From the NCBI GenBank assembly GCA_963678675.1, contig OY783197.1, positions 29,199,470 through 29,263,469 on the forward strand: DNA of 64,000 bases, in the 5' to 3' direction. The DNA comes from Xiphydria camelus. Lineage: Eukaryota; Arthropoda; Insecta; Hymenoptera; Xiphydriidae. Of the stretch, positions 21,648-34,551 are shown piece by piece; position 1 is the first letter of the stretch; each line of letters opens with the position of its first letter. Both the position numbers and the translations under genes were made by a program. The notes under the pieces were generated by a model. It saw nothing but the letters and a program-made list of their open reading frames with translations. It was not told where the DNA came from and ran no database searches.

Positions 21648-22156
21648 TCAAGGCACATTGACGTGTACCTCTGTTTATCGTAAATATAGCACAAATTACT
21701 GGCATCAGTCTTTCCGCGTAGAGAAGCGTCGCTCGACAAATTTTTAAACGTGCGGGGTCAAAAGTTCACGAGTACTGAAACAATCGCGATCGCTGACAAT
21801 GCGACGAGATCCGAGCCGCACACAATCACGGCCGAATCGAGAAGACCCGTCCTGGCGTCGTAGTCGCGACGATGACACACGTCACGTGCGTGAGTCATCG
21901 GTTTCGCATTGCCACGCGGAACGATTGCCGGCGAGTAGATGAGCGATCGCGGAAACACGGTTTCGTTTGTCGGTGTATCCGTAAAGAGATGTTCTTTCAT
22001 CGAATAAATGAATAGAGAGAAGAAATAGCCATCATTCGCCTTCGTTGCAAGCTGCAACGCGTCGATCGAATATCGAAACTACAGTTTATACCATTCCGAT
22101 CGAATTTCAAAAACTCGCGCATGGAATTGTGCATCAAATATCGCCTTCGATACGTA

Positions 22157-22432
22157 CAGGGAAAAAATGATTCTGCAGTCTTAGCAAAACTAGGTTCAGC
22201 TGGGTATTTCTTGTCATCATGATAAAAATATCATCTGTGGTAGCAAAAGATACCAGTACAATAATAGTGAAAATATTTATTGAAGTGGCAAATATTTTTA
22301 CCAAAAAAAATTTCACTACGATTGCTTTTATCGGACATATCTTTTGCTGCCACAGATGACATTTTTGTCATGATAGCAAAAAGTTCTCAGCAAAACCTAC
22401 TTTGGCTGAGGCTGTAAAATCATTTTTTCCGT
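22157..22432. mobile_element. MITE family F, copy 2
   Basis: Ends 'agggaaaaaatgattctg' and 'aaaatcattttttccgt' are inverted. Inner pairs 'atcatctgtggtagcaaaag' and 'cttttgctgccacagatg' match in inverted orientation. Same plan as 8548-8826. Confidence 0.75.
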
Positions 22433-22975
22433 GAACCGCCCGAGCCTCGCGAACGATGGACTCCTTCAGATACATACCGACCAGCGGTGAAACTCGCGAT
22501 CGACACCGAACCGACGCACCGGTCAGCAGAATTGGGTTATTACGCGAAGCTTACGACGCGCGCCGCTCTCGCGCCTTGCGCAATGAGAACAATAAGTGGC
22601 GCGCGATGTAAATACGTAGCGCGCGCGTTCGACAAATACGCGCGCGTATGACGTTCCGCCCGTGCGCTCGCGTATACCCACCCAGGTACGCGTACGCGCG
22701 TATGTCTCGACTCGCGCGTGAAAAGCGAACAACAGGTGTGTTCTCGACGAGAGAGAAAGAGAGCGAACGAGCGAGAGGTCGGCGCCCCACCACGCTGTGT
22801 AGCTCTCCGACGCGAAGGCCTCTCTCTCTCTCCCTCCCTCCCACCCTCTCTCTCTCTTCCGTCAGCGTCCACGGGCGCTCCGGTGCGTTTGCCGGCGAAG
22901 AGAAGATAGGTACTACTTCTTTTTTCTAATCGCGCGACTGTCGCTCGATCGAGTTTGCGGATCACGGAGGAGCGA

Positions 22976-23161
22976 TGTTTCGAACGTTCATTCAAACGAA
23001 AAATTGAGATCACGGCAAATATTGAGTTTAGCGATTACTAGATCTCTAGAGAAATTTTTGCGAACCGGGCGACTATCGGATATAAAGCGATCGATAAATT
23101 CAACAGTGGCCACGATCTCTTAAAGCCGAAACTTTTTCATTCAAATGAACATTCGGAACAC
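22976..23161. mobile_element. MITE family E, copy 3
   Basis: Left 'ttcgaacgttcattcaaacg' and right 'ttcaaatgaacattcgga' are inverted, with the same interior as copy 2. Confidence 0.6.
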
Positions 23162-23169
23162 GTGCACTC

Positions 23170-23352
23170 AGGAAAATATTTGGACTATGGATCCTCCATT
23201 TATTTGATTAAACTGACCAATTTTTTGTTAGAATACCTAAACGTTTGATTGGAATAACTAGACATTTGATTCAACTGATCGGTATTTTGGTTAGAATAAC
23301 TAAACACGTCTAACTAGATGCGTTTTGTCATTTTAACCTAATTATCTTTCTC
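23170..23352. mobile_element. MITE family A, copy 2 (lacks left end)
   Basis: Shares 'ggatcctccatttatttg', 'ctaaacgtttgatt' and 'gcgttttgtcattttaacc' with 52325-52567. The left third of the family consensus is missing. Confidence 0.6.
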
Positions 23353-24463
23353 CATGCGAGGAGCGAGTAAGACGAAATCGGAGTTCCAACGATACATCGA
23401 AGGGGAAAGAAATGACGAACGAACGCCGGGAGAGAAGCGACGCCTCGCACACATTCCGGGGGAACCATCCGTCATGACACGCGCGTAACGAGTATCGGGA
23501 CCAACCTTGAAGCGAAATCCGTCTTGCGGACGTTTCGATGGAGCGCAATCCGAAGGTATATTTTTACTCGAAAAATCTCACTGATGGATACGCGTCGCGC
23601 ATAGCGCGAAGCCGGTAGCGCTCTTCCTCTCTCTCCCCGACGAGAGATTTCGATCGCTTCCCACGTCGCTGCGCTCGAATTGACACGAGTCGACCCGACC
23701 CGAGTTCAATCGCGACAAATCGGAGCCGCCGCGCGTCACACACCGCACGGTTCGTACACGGCGCGCTCGCTCGTTCGCTTTCTCGCTCGCGCGCGCGCAC
23801 GCACGCGCGAGCGCTTGCGCGGGAGACACCCGCGGCCCCTACGCGTCCTCGGAGAATCGTCGGCTAACACTCGACATCCCCGGCTTCGTCGACGCGTACG
23901 GCGCTCCCGCGTCACCGAGGACACACGAAATTACGGGGAAAATCGTCAAATCTCGTGCGAATCACTCGCGAGACACGAAACACGGCGGCGCGTTACACGA
24001 AAGACGAACCTCACCGTGCCGACGCTCGCGGCCAACTGACAAGTGTGACAGCCGTGACCCGGCGGGCTCCGCGCGAGCATGGGAGCGCAACACCCACACG
24101 CGCGAGAGCGCTGCGCGCGTACACTCTCGTGCCTCTCCTCCCACCCTCGCACGGGCTGTATGCCGTCCGTCGATGCACTGGATGCATCCGTATTCGTGTG
24201 CGGTCGGGAGCCAACTAAAATGAACCTGACGTTTCCAATAAAAATATCCTCTCGCGCGATACCTCCGCCCGAATGTATCATCTGTATTCGTATTGCATAA
24301 CGAAGCCAGACACGAGCTCTCGCTTGTTTTTCATTTCGTTTATCACGGGACCGCGTTGAAAGTTTCGATTGAAATTAATCGTTCCGAGACGAGGGTCCTC
24401 TCGGGCGAGTACCGAAGCCGATGGAAAAGAAGTACCTAAGATGTGGAGCTCGGCTTCGCGTAT
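23353..24463. other. GC-rich spacer, no supported gene
   Basis: Short overlapping frames rich in Arg/Ala/Ser only. Confidence 0.4.
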
Positions 24464-24735
24464 ACTGAGAAAAATAATCTGGTTAATCCAACCAAAATCC
24501 TGGAGACTATAACCAAACCGTTAGGTAAAATATAGGTAGATCCAACAAATCTGTTTGATTTGACTGACCACTTTCAGACATTTTTTAAACTAAATATAAT
24601 ATGTAGTTAAAATTACTAAACATTTAGTTCGAATAACGAAATATTTGGTTGAATTTACTGGTATTTCGGTTAGAATGACTTTAGACTCACTAACCAAATG
24701 CGTTTTGTCATTCTAACCAAGTTACTTTTCTCAGT
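24464..24735. mobile_element. MITE family A, copy 3 (full length)
   Basis: Ends ACTGAGAAAAATAATCTGG and complement (ttacttttctcagt). The interior holds repeated 'aactaaa' and 'tttggtt' units. The most complete copy of the family in the window. Confidence 0.75.
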
Positions 24736-25609
24736 GTACATATAGAAAACCAAAACATAGGTATACGAGTTCCACCGATACGTTTACAATCGATTTCCAT
24801 CCAAATATTAATTCGGGGACGACGCGTGAACGCTTAGACGAGTTTCCCGTGCGGTAATTTCGCCAAGCGTATAAAAAGTAAATAGACGAAACGAGACGAG
24901 ATAAAATTACGTATTTTCCGCTCGTTTCCGTTTGACGCATCGTCGATGCGCCTATCGCGCTCGTACGTGCCAAGTGGATGGACGATAAATTCTCCCACGC
25001 GCGCGTCCGAGCGATCGTCCGTGGAGGTAAAATGAATTTTACGCGAACGAACGTGGCGTATTTTTCGAGGACGAAACGACGGGAGGAAATTGTCCGAATG
25101 AAAAGCCGTCAACGGCGGGGAAAACGGAAGAGGGAGTGTTTTAGCGACGTGGGGGTTGTGAGGAGGGGAGGAGCTCGGAAGAACTTCGAACTACGCGGCT
25201 ATGTACTTCCGCCTTGTCGGCAATGCGAGACTGCATCCATGGTCGGTACGGCAGAGCCTCTCACGAGAAAATTACCGGTACTCCTCGCAGCGCGCGGATA
25301 CGAAAAAGTCCTGCTCGGCGGATGGCAAGCACCTCGTCACCCTTACCTTATTCTTATGGACTACATACAGAACGAAATTAGCGATAATTCGCGCGAACGA
25401 CCAATCAACCACCTCCGTCGTTACGCGCAGAATGCTAATTAAGGCCAGGAAACTGGTAAAGTCTACCGTACGTCTGCCGTAAGTAGGTAGGAAGGTAGAT
25501 ACTCGTTCGAGAGAAACGACGAGAGGAGATCCGATCGGATCGAACCTTTCGGACCCGGCAAAAATCGCTCTTATCGCAACTATGGAAATATTTATCGAGT
25601 CAAACTTAC

Positions 25610-25660
25610 CCGAGCTTTTGGCGTTTGCTTCAGTCCGATGGCTGGCTGGCTCCTGTTGCT
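25610..25660 (-). CDS. 51-base coding exon of coiled-coil/Gln-rich gene
   Basis: Acceptor with a pyrimidine tract (gctgtttcag) above 25660 and a consensus donor (cgg|gtaagt) at 25609. It encodes 17 residues (SNRSQPAIGLKQTPKAR) in phase 0 to phase 0, so it can be included or skipped without changing the frame. It follows in frame the exon 26815-29994. This is the last exon of the chain that I can place with confidence. Confidence 0.75.
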
Positions 25661-25927
25661 CTGAAACAGCAATCGGTAACGATATAGCGTAATGATCACG
25701 ATACGCATATCGAACGACATAACAGAGGAAGACGATCCGGCTTCCGAGAATGAGCACCGACAGGTAGGCTCGCGGAATTTTCGCATCCGGAATAGTCACG
25801 GTCCTCTCGGAAACCGGTCTCGCATGCACGCGCGTAAATACGCACGCTGATACGTGGTTCGCAAATTTTAATCAGAAAACGGAACGAACGCGATTGGAAG
25901 GAGTAATCGAACCGGTAAATCGAACTG

Positions 25928-26154
25928 TACATTGAGAGGAGAATTTATTTTCAGTTGATAAATGTATATCTAATTATGGCGATAGAAATATTTCGTTGAA
26001 CCAAGTAAATATATGATAATTGTCAGAATGTCTCTTTCATTGAAACAGAAATAGAGCAACAGCTGGCAAATATTTGTTTGGCTGAAAAAAATATTTCTTT
26101 CGCGATAATCGGGTATACGTACATTAACTATAAATAAACTGTTTTCTCAGTGTA
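25928..26154. mobile_element. MITE family B, copy 3
   Basis: Left 'acattgagaggagaattt', right 'aaactgttttctcagtgt'. Internal arms around 'attatggcgatagaaat' and 'atttctttcgcgataat' are inverted. Confidence 0.7.
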
Positions 26155-26814
26155 CTCAGGATAAAAGAGGTGCACATAAAGATTTTCAAATGTTCTCAAG
26201 TGCGACTACGTATGCCGAAGAACAATATTATTCTTTGGAAACTGATAATTCAATTATATCATGCAAATGATTACGATTTAATGCTTTCAAAAGAAAAATT
26301 ACCGTATCGCACTGTAAAAACATGTAAAAATCCTCAGGTGTACCTTTTTTTATCGTAAATACAGTAAAGGTTTACCGGTATCGGTCTTTCCGTGCAGCGA
26401 GGATACGGCGGAGACGACGAAAACGTGAATAATAAAGTCGAGTCGTGCACCGCGTACGCCGTATATACTCGACGTCCGCACGCGATTCGCGAAATCGATA
26501 CTCCGCATTAATTATTCGCGCGTGCAGACCCACCGAGATCATCGGCGCGCGCGCGCGCTTTCAGCCGATTCCTCGCTGTGCGCGCACCTATACGACTATT
26601 CGATGAAATTTGCGGCTCTTTCGGACGGAGCCGATGCAGTTTCGGACGATCGAGTTCGTTAACCCGTCCGCCCGTCCGTTCCCACGGACTACGCGGACGC
26701 GTGGTCCGCGCAATAATCGTTTCGCCGAGTCATCCGACGAGCGAGCAGAGCGCGCGGCTCGCCGATCGCGACTCGAAAAAAGCTCCCGAGGTGCGAACTC
26801 GCGCTCGACTTTAC
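26155..26814. other. Intron sequence next to Gln-rich exon
   Basis: Lies between the donor at 26814 and the 51-base exon. A (CG)n run is at about 26547-26558. No exon seen. Confidence 0.4.
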
Positions 26815-29800
26815 CTCGGCCTCGGGCGACTGAACGATCAGGGACGTCCTGGGTGGCTTCTCCGGCGGCACCTTCTTCAGGGTGCCCGTCACGGCCACGC
26901 CGCTCGACACCAGCGAACACGGACTCGGCGCACCGGCGCTCTCGGGCTTGTCCGTCTGGCACAACCGATACTGAAGGGAATTGCGAGTCGAGTCGTTTCG
27001 ATCGATCAGCGCCGAGCTCGGCGACACGCTCTGCTGCGGCGCGTTGGACGCGCGAACGGCGCCGGGATCGGGAGCGTCGTGTCGCGGACGCGGCGACAGC
27101 CTCTCGACCGACTGATACGCGATCGCGTAGGGGCTCTGGTGGAGCAGCGAGGGCGGCGGCTGAACGCTCGACGCCTCGGCGACGCGCTCCGAGAGGCACG
27201 GCGAGCTGGCGTCGACGACGATCGTTTTCGGAAATTGACCGGGCTTCTCCGCGACCTGCAGGCTCTGGAGGCGCGCCTGCAGGTCGCTCTGCTGGTGCTG
27301 AAATTGCGCGACCTTGTCCAGGATCTGATTCTGACTCTGGAGGCACTGCAGCTTGGCCTGCAGGTCGCTCTGCTGACGCTCGAATCGGCAGAGCTTCTCG
27401 GAAATGACGTCGAGACTCTGCTGATTCTGCATCTGCTGCTGCTGCTGCTGCTGATGCGGCTGATGCCAGTTCGCCTTCGTTCGCAACGACTGCGAGCCGT
27501 CGTCCCTCTCGCCCCGGGGTTCCAGCAGCGTCTGCAGATTCTCGGCCTGACTCTTGCTGCGCGCCAGCGGCACACTCGCCGAGGCGCCGTGGCTCTTGCG
27601 GTGGCTGTGGATGATGTGGTCCACCTGTCGATCGGCGATCGACTCGGGGACGACAGGCGCGGCGCTTTTCGTCGTCGCGTCGAGCCTCGCTTCGCTCGTG
27701 GCCGCAAACTGGTGCGAGAGATTCGGACTGGCCCGTTGGGACGACGACATCGGCGCGAGGCCCGCGCTACCGGTGACCGCGGGCAGCACCAAGCTGACCA
27801 CCGACCCGATGATCGGCTGGTCGTCGAAATCCTTCCTCGACGGCTCCACGTGCTTCGTCAGATCCGCGCTGACGTGACGCAGGTGACGACGCTGCTCGAC
27901 GATCGTGCTCTGCGTGATGTTCGGAATGGGCTGAAAGGCCGATTGCGACAGTCGCACGTCCTTCCTGTCGCTCTCCGGCTGCTGCTGCTGCTGCTGCGAC
28001 AAGGGTTGCTGCTGATTCGAGTGATGACGATGCCGAGTTCTCCCGTCGCGCCTCTCCTCCGACTGATTACGCGACCTGGGACTTGTCGCGAAGATCTGAC
28101 CGCCCCTCTCCACCTCCTGCCGCTGACGCTGCTCGGCCCAGATGGCCAGCTCCTGCCGCGTCTTCTCGAAAGCCTGATTGACGAACGACGGCGACTTCTG
28201 ACCGGCCCGATCGACCGCGGCGTCGCGCGGTGCGAAGGACATGGACGACTTGACGACCTCCTCGAGCCGCTTGCCGTCCAAGACGAGCGGTGGCGGCGGC
28301 GACAACCGCTCGCGCTGCTCGTCGAAGCAGTCCGATCGCCGGTTGCTCTCGATCGACCGCTGATTGCAGGGACTCCGATTGTCCTGACGGACGGACAGCG
28401 TCTCGACGGTAGTCATCACCGGTGGTGCGCTCGCGCCGGGATCGAAGCTCGTCCACCTCTGCTCGCCCGGAAACTGCGCACCCACTTCGAGTCGACTCGT
28501 CTCCGCGCTCGTCGACGTCTTCCTCGCCATCGGCGGGATGATCGGCGCGTCCCGTACGTCGCCCGGAAAGGTGAACGTTATCGTGTCGTTTCGCCGTTGA
28601 AAGTTGCTGCTCACGTCGAGCGATATCGACTTCCTGCGCTCCGTCCGCGGCGCGGCGTACGGCGGACAATCGGTGGCGTCCGACGATTTACACGCCGATC
28701 GCTCCTCGCCTGCGTCCGGCACGTAGAGACCGTCCTGACGCGTTCGCGGGTTCTGATTGACGGACGCGAGATACGCCCGCTCCTCGACGGCCGGCCCGAC
28801 GCACGCGTCGCCACCGCGCTGCAGGCCCGTCTGCTTCTGCATCGACGAGACGTCCACGCTCGCCGATTTTCTGTGGCCCTGATCGTGGGTGATCTTGGAG
28901 TTGCCCCTCGGCGGGACCATCGGTTTCGGTCCGCGGTTCGGTCGCTCCGCGACGAGCGACGACGGCGACGGCACCGCGCCGTTCGACGCGTTCTGACCGC
29001 CGACGTTGCGAGCGATCGGCCGCACGATCGCCGACTGGCTCTGATACGCGGTCAGGTCCTGCGAGAATCTCTGAGGATTCGACTGCTGCTGCTGCTGCTG
29101 CTGCTGCTGCGGCGGCGGGCACATCGCGCCGCGTGGATCGCAGGGCATCGAACTCATCACGTTCAGGCCGTACTGACCGTACGGATACCGCTGCGGCTGC
29201 GCGGCGAACTGCGCGCAGCCCTTGTGTCGCGAGGTCGCGACCACGGCGTGCAGGTAGTGCGGAGGCTGAGGACTGACCGATTGCGCGGCGAGTTGCGCCT
29301 GCGGCGCGCCCGCGTACTGGGCGCTGGGATCGTTGAAGTGATCCTGAGGGTAGATCTGACAGCGGCCCTCGAACTGCGCCCGAATCAGCGCGTACTGACG
29401 ATTCTCGTCCGACGCGGAGTGCAGGTGCGCATCGCGGGCGAAGCGCGATTGCTCCTGGAGCGACGACACGGTTCGCGGCGCGTGCACCGCGCCGTAGTCC
29501 GTCACCGCGACGGCGGTGATCGGCAGACTTTCGGCGAGGCGAGCGGAGGCGTTGGCGACGGCGGGAAGCGGCGGAGGCGGTGGGGCGAGGCGAAACGCCA
29601 GTTGCGGGCTCTCCGCGGTACCGTGGTACAGCGGCTGACCGGCGTGACCCCCCCTCTCCTGCAGCGCCCTCTCCAGCGCGTACCTCTCGTACTCCATCGT
29701 CCTGTTCTCGAAGCCATTGGTCAGATCGGGCGCGTTGACGGTCGCCTCACCGTTGGCGAACTCGATCCGCGCGACGCTCGCCACCGCGTTCGTCGAGCCG

Positions 29801-29994
29801 TTCCGACACCTCGTCGGCGAGTCGCGCGCCGCGTTCCCGCCGCCGTGACTCGCGATCAGGCTCTCCTCCGCCGCCTCCACGGCCTGATCCACGTCCTGAC
29901 TCGGGACCGAGCCGGACTGCGACATCGCGGCACCCACCGACGGCCTACCGCCGATGTAGCCGAGGATTCGCCCCAATCCGCACACCGTGACAAC
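26815..29994 (-). CDS. Large Gln/Pro/Ser-rich exon (1060 codons)
   Basis: Acceptor ctccccccag above 29994, donor gag|gtaaagt at 26814, phase 0 to phase 0. Visible features from the N-terminus: an ordered start (VVTVCGLGRILGYIGG); a Pro run; a poly-Gln run (plus-strand CTG repeats at 29083-29110); two copies of an RKSxSxDVSS motif, a likely basophilic kinase site (about 28875-28845 and 28640-28605); a second poly-Gln (27979-27996) and third (27432-27453); then a coiled-coil-like region at about 27420-27255 holding the sequence QQSDLQA(K/R)LQ twice; and a Pro-rich PPEKPPR motif near the end. Most of the exon looks disordered, as in scaffold proteins. I do not recognise the family. The antisense strand also shows a longer open frame, which I reject. 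Confidence 0.8.
29083..29110 (-). repeat. CAG/CTG repeat encoding poly-Gln
   Basis: Nine CAG codons on the coding (minus) strand inside the large exon. Shorter CAG runs are at 27979-27996 and 27432-27453. Such runs often vary in length between alleles. Confidence 0.9.
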
Positions 29995-30433
29995 CTGGGG
30001 GGAGGGGCGCTTCTGGGAAAGGAGACGCGGGGAAGAGCTCGGCGGTCTGCGGGGATTCGTTCGATTCGACGCGCAGCGCTCGCGTTGGACGTCGAATATC
30101 GATTGCGGTCGAATTCGTCGTGCGGGTTAACGAATGATTCGGTCTTTCGCGCGAATTTTTGAGAACCCGCTCTCTTAAATCCCCCAATCGCGAACTCTCG
30201 GCGGGGGGCGGTGTCCACCCGTATTTATCTGAAAAAACAAACGGTTGCCCTTTAGGATGAACCGCGGGGCTACGACAGCCGTCCCGTGGTGGTACATCGG
30301 GCGGGGTGCGACGAAGCCACGAATTGACGCCACCGCGGATGCTGATTCCGTCGATCTCGGAGAAACGTCTCCTTCCGCGAAATTCGCATGTCGAGAAAAA
30401 ATCGCGGAGACGATATTTCCGTACAGCGATTAA

Positions 30434-30672
30434 TTGTACACTCTGAGAAAATCTTATTTGTAGTTGACCAATGTATACTCGATTATGGCGAAAGAGAAAT
30501 ATTTCGTTGTGCCGAATAAATTCATTAATTATCCAAGTGTCTCTTTTATTCAAAGAGAAATCAAGTAGTAACCTATTAATAACTAATGAATATTTACTCG
30601 GCCCAACGAAATATTTCTTTCGCCATAATCGAGTATACGTATATTAACTGCAAACAAACTGTTTTCGCAGAT
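30434..30672. mobile_element. MITE family B, copy 4 (best preserved)
   Basis: Terminal inverted repeats of about 70 bases: left 'tatactcgattatggcgaaa', right 'tttcgccataatcgagtata', exact over this 20-base core. Outer ends 'acactctgagaaaat' and 'ttttcgcagatgt'. Confidence 0.8.
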
Positions 30673-31265
30673 GTAGTCTGCTGTGAACGAGGGAGAGGAA
30701 TGATTATTTATCAGACGTGCGGTCTCAGGGGCGTTTATCATCGAACGCGTAATTGCCTAGATTCACGATAACACATTGTTTTGCCGGATAATGTAATTGC
30801 CGATGCACGGTAGCCGAAAGGTTGTTATCGCGGATCGTTTTATTCGTCGATCTCGGTCTCGACGCAAGTCGCCCGACCTATAATTGACGAGCGATCTCGA
30901 GAGACTTCGTCGAGTCCCGCGCCAGTTTCAAGTGCCGTAGGTCCGGTATGTACGGCAAACTCGCTCGAGCAGCGACCCCCTTCTCTGCGAGTTCTCCCTC
31001 TCGAGGGCTCGAAAGTCGACGAGTGCCGGCTACGCGGAATTGGCGAACAATTTGTGATAAACAAGTTCGAGTGCCGATATCGAGATGGAGGCTATCTCGA
31101 GAGGAACGCGGGCGACTCGAAAACAATGGAGATTCCGTTTTTTCTATTAGATTTCCCGCTATAAACACTTTTTAAGGAAAACTTCCCGTCGCGTCTCTCT
31201 ACGATCGAATTAATCGATTTCTCTATCGTACCAAGATAAGCTTCCTTGACGCGTACATTGTATGT

Positions 31266-31660
31266 ACCGTGTAAGGCTAAACTTATTCGCCAGGAAAAAA
31301 ATTGAATTACTATTGTTTCATTAGCTTTTGGCTCGTGTTGGTATAATATTTGTATCCACGACAAAATCTTATATCGACGTAGGCCAAAAATTCATTGATA
31401 ATGAGATAACAGTGTGATTGGAGTTTCTATCCTGAACATGGATATGGGGCTAAACTTACTCGTCGAGAAAGAAACTCCAGTCACTATTATCACTCATCGT
31501 CTAAAGCTTTTGACTGATATATCATTGTATAATACTTTTCCGAAGATCACCTTTTTATCTACAATAAAGTCTTATGTCCATTTCAACGAAATTCCATAAA
31601 TAATAAGACGATAGCGATTGAAGTTTCTTTCCTGGCGAGTGAGTCAAGCCTCACATGGTA
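31266..31660. mobile_element. MITE family C, copies 2 and 3 in tandem
   Basis: Two family C interiors share one middle end. Three copies of the end sequence occur at about 31266-31300, 31420-31480 and 31620-31660 (each around 'aaacttactcgcc' or its complement). Each interior carries 'aggccaaaa' or 'taatgagataac' type blocks. Confidence 0.65.
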
Positions 31661-31661
31661 T

Positions 31662-34460
31662 ACGTAGATCCGTTCGAGCGGGAAAGAAGGTAAGACGCGC
31701 TAAGGAGAACGAGAGGAAGGTGGAGAGAGAGACCCAACCTTAACCTGGTCCACGGGTATCCAAGGAGACGCGAGAGCGAGAGAACACCGGGCCAAATTGC
31801 GGAGCGGAGAGAAAATCGCGTGTACACATTGGCGCGGGCCCGCGCACCCGCCCCAGTACGATTCGAAGAAACCCACATTCGCGCGCGATGTAGGTATACC
31901 TACAAATACGGCCGCGAGCGTACGGTGGAAGGAGTCGGTAGAGGAAGAAAATTGAGAAAATGAAAGGCGCTCGATTCTCGCCTCTCCGCGCGTGGACGAT
32001 TTTACGCGACGAACCGTAAAAACCCCGTGGCAAGGGAGGGGACGGGGGCAAAAACTCGACGCCCCAATCTCCGCGAGCGATCGAACCGAAGCGCCCGCGA
32101 GGCGAGAAAACGCGCCGATCGACGAGACCGAAACGAACGACGCGCCGTTTGACCGTCCGTGTCCCTGGGCGACCGCGAGGTGGCGTCGCGAGCGACGCGG
32201 TAACCGCAGGAGGAAAGTTTTAAACGGCGCGATGAGACGGCGAGTGTTCGGATCGACGGATTCGCGCCTCCCCGTGCAAAATACATCGCACGGCCCCCGC
32301 GATCGATTAACGTGGCTTCGTCGTACCCCCGGCTCTGCGTTTTCCACGTTCTCCGCGAACGAACCTCCGCGCCGATACGTCCCAGCGACGCGCCGCAGCA
32401 GCCGGAGCGCGGGCGTTCCGCATAACGCGCCACGTCGAACGACTCTTCCTCCGAGGCGAGGCGCTCGGAGCGAGGAATGCCGCGCGTGGCCCGGTTACAT
32501 CGAGAGGCTCCGCGCCGATCGACGGTTCGCGACGTCGATGTCGATCGATCGTTCGGCTCTCATCGACGTCGATGATCGAACGCGCCCACCGTCGAATTCG
32601 GCGAGTGTCATCCGCGTGGTCATTCTGCGGGGAATTCCCTCGTGGCTTTCCGGCGAATGTGTGTGTGCGCGCGCGCGCGTGGGTGTAGCGGATCCTCTTC
32701 TTCGCTCCTTTTTATTTCTCGCGGGAAACCTCCCCTCCCAAAGTCAACTCCCAATTATCCGCCTGCTCCTTCGCGCTCTTGGCATCGCACACCCCCTTCT
32801 CATCGCGGGCCACTGCCCCGTTAGTTTCTCATCTCTCCCGTTCCTTACTGCAGTCTCACTTCCTCATCTCGAGGCCCGCGAGGTACCAATATCTACTGCG
32901 CAGGGGGTCGCGTTTCGGGGGTAGGATCCGGACACTCTCTTCGATGTGCCCGACCGCGTCTCCCCCTTCCTCGCGGATGTCCCCGCGGGGCTTCGACTCC
33001 CCTCGAGACGCTCGACGCCGCGACGAGCAACACTCGAGGCGTCGACCGATCTTCCTACAACAATCGCCCCTTTCTACTCCTCTTCTCGTCGACCACGACG
33101 TTTCTCACCTATACCCGCCGCTTCGCGATCGACTTCTCGAGGGGCCTCGACACACTCCTTTCGAGCTGTCGACTTCTCGCTCCGGCAATCGCTTCCACCC
33201 CCGATTATCCGGGCAAAGCGAACCGGCCGATTTTCTCTCTCGTCGACTCTCCGCTCGGCGACACCCGAGAGCACCTCGGCTTTCGCGATTCGACGAATCG
33301 ACCACGCGAGCGACGTCGACACATTCCTCGCGCTTAATCGGACTCCCGCGACATCCTTCGGCGCGACTTCGCGGGAAATCGTATCCTCCGCCTTTCTCTG
33401 TCTACCGGAGCCTCGTCCGTCCAATCCTCGCGTCTCCCTTTTCGACAGTCACCGCACCTCGCCTCGCCTTCCTCTCTTCCACGCGTACACCACCCTCACA
33501 TTCGCACGCACGCACGCACGCGTTCGCACACACATACGCACTCGCCCTCGCCCTCGCCCTCGCCTCGCCTCGCCCCGCGAAATAGGGCGCGTCGACGTTG
33601 GCGGCGAGGATCGAGAACCGCGGTGGTCGCCACGACCGCACTCGCGAAAACCGCGTGACTCTCCCGCGAGGGGAATTTCGAGAGAAGCTTCGTCGGAGGC
33701 TGCGGGAACGACGCCCTGTCGACGCGGCGCGGGGTGAACGCACGACTCGACCGATCCACCCTCCGCACCATCCAGCCGCACGGCGGTGGTTCTATCGCGC
33801 GTGCGAGAGCCCCGCGCACGCCTGAACGCTGAGGCGAGGAGCGGTGAGACGAGGAGGGACGCGAACGCGCGCGCGCGCGCACGGATGGACGGCAGTTTCC
33901 TCGCCCCCGGGGCCACCACGCGTGTGTTTACGGCGAACGACGGCGTACGCCGCGCCACCGCCGTCGAGACGGCACCCCGACGCACCCCCGTGCCGGCTCG
34001 ATCGAATTCTCGCGATTGAGCGCGCGCGCCGGCGGCGGTAGCGGCGGCGGCAGCGGCGGCGGCGAGGGTGGTGGTCGCGAGGAATCGAAGGCGAAGGATG
34101 CGGCGCGCACCACCTGTCGGTCGTGTCGCGCGGGGGTTGTTTCGAAACTCCACGTCCCCGGGGAACGCGAACGGGGCGGCTCGGTCGCACCGAGCGAGCT
34201 TTCGACACACTCGGCGAAGACTGTGCGCGGGTGTGCGCGGAATAATTGCGGGGTGAAATACGTGGCGCGTGGTCAACAATTCTTTGTATTCGGAATTCAT
34301 GGAACGTTTATCGATTTATTTATCGGCCGATCTCCGGTCACACCAAACTTTCCAATTCTTTACTCAACGAAATACAAGTACGAGTACTTAACGCCGATAT
34401 GCTTATCTACTTGGAATTATTTTCAGGCTTCGTCGACGCAGCGCCTCCTGTGAATCTTAC
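31662..34460. other. GC-rich intron sequence, no exon seen
   Basis: Lies in the intron between 34461 and 29994. It is strongly CpG-rich with many overlapping open frames (up to 310 codons) on both strands, simple repeats such as (CTCGCC)n near 33545 and (GCACGCAC)n near 33505. None shows splice sites in phase. An internal promoter is possible but not shown. Confidence 0.4.
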
Positions 34461-34551
34461 CTTTCCGCATCCCCGCGAGTTGCAGAGCAGCACACCGGCC
34501 GCGTGGATCCGGTACTCCTTGTCCAACTGCTCGTGCTGTCCCTGGATTTTC
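34461..34551 (-). CDS. Coding exon, coiled-coil part, 91 bp
   Basis: Acceptor tcccgcag above 34551, donor aag|gtaaga at 34460. One base completes the Ser codon from the previous exon, then 30 codons (KIQGQHEQLDKEYRIHAAG..., ending CNSRGCGK). Charged helix-forming sequence continues the coiled coil. Ends in phase 0, compatible with 26815-29994. Confidence 0.8.

Noticed and set aside
26578..30162. A 1194-codon plus-strand open frame antisense to the Gln-rich exon, longer than the sense frame
   Set aside because: It is dominated by Leu/Arg runs that are the antisense of CAG repeats and GC-rich third positions. It lacks recognisable domains, whereas the minus strand has splice sites in matching phase and ordered protein segments.
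31992..33585. Long overlapping plus-strand frames (310 and 268 codons)
   Set aside because: Composition-driven frames in GC-rich intron sequence: open in several frames on both strands, Arg/Ser/Pro-rich, no domain or splice pair.
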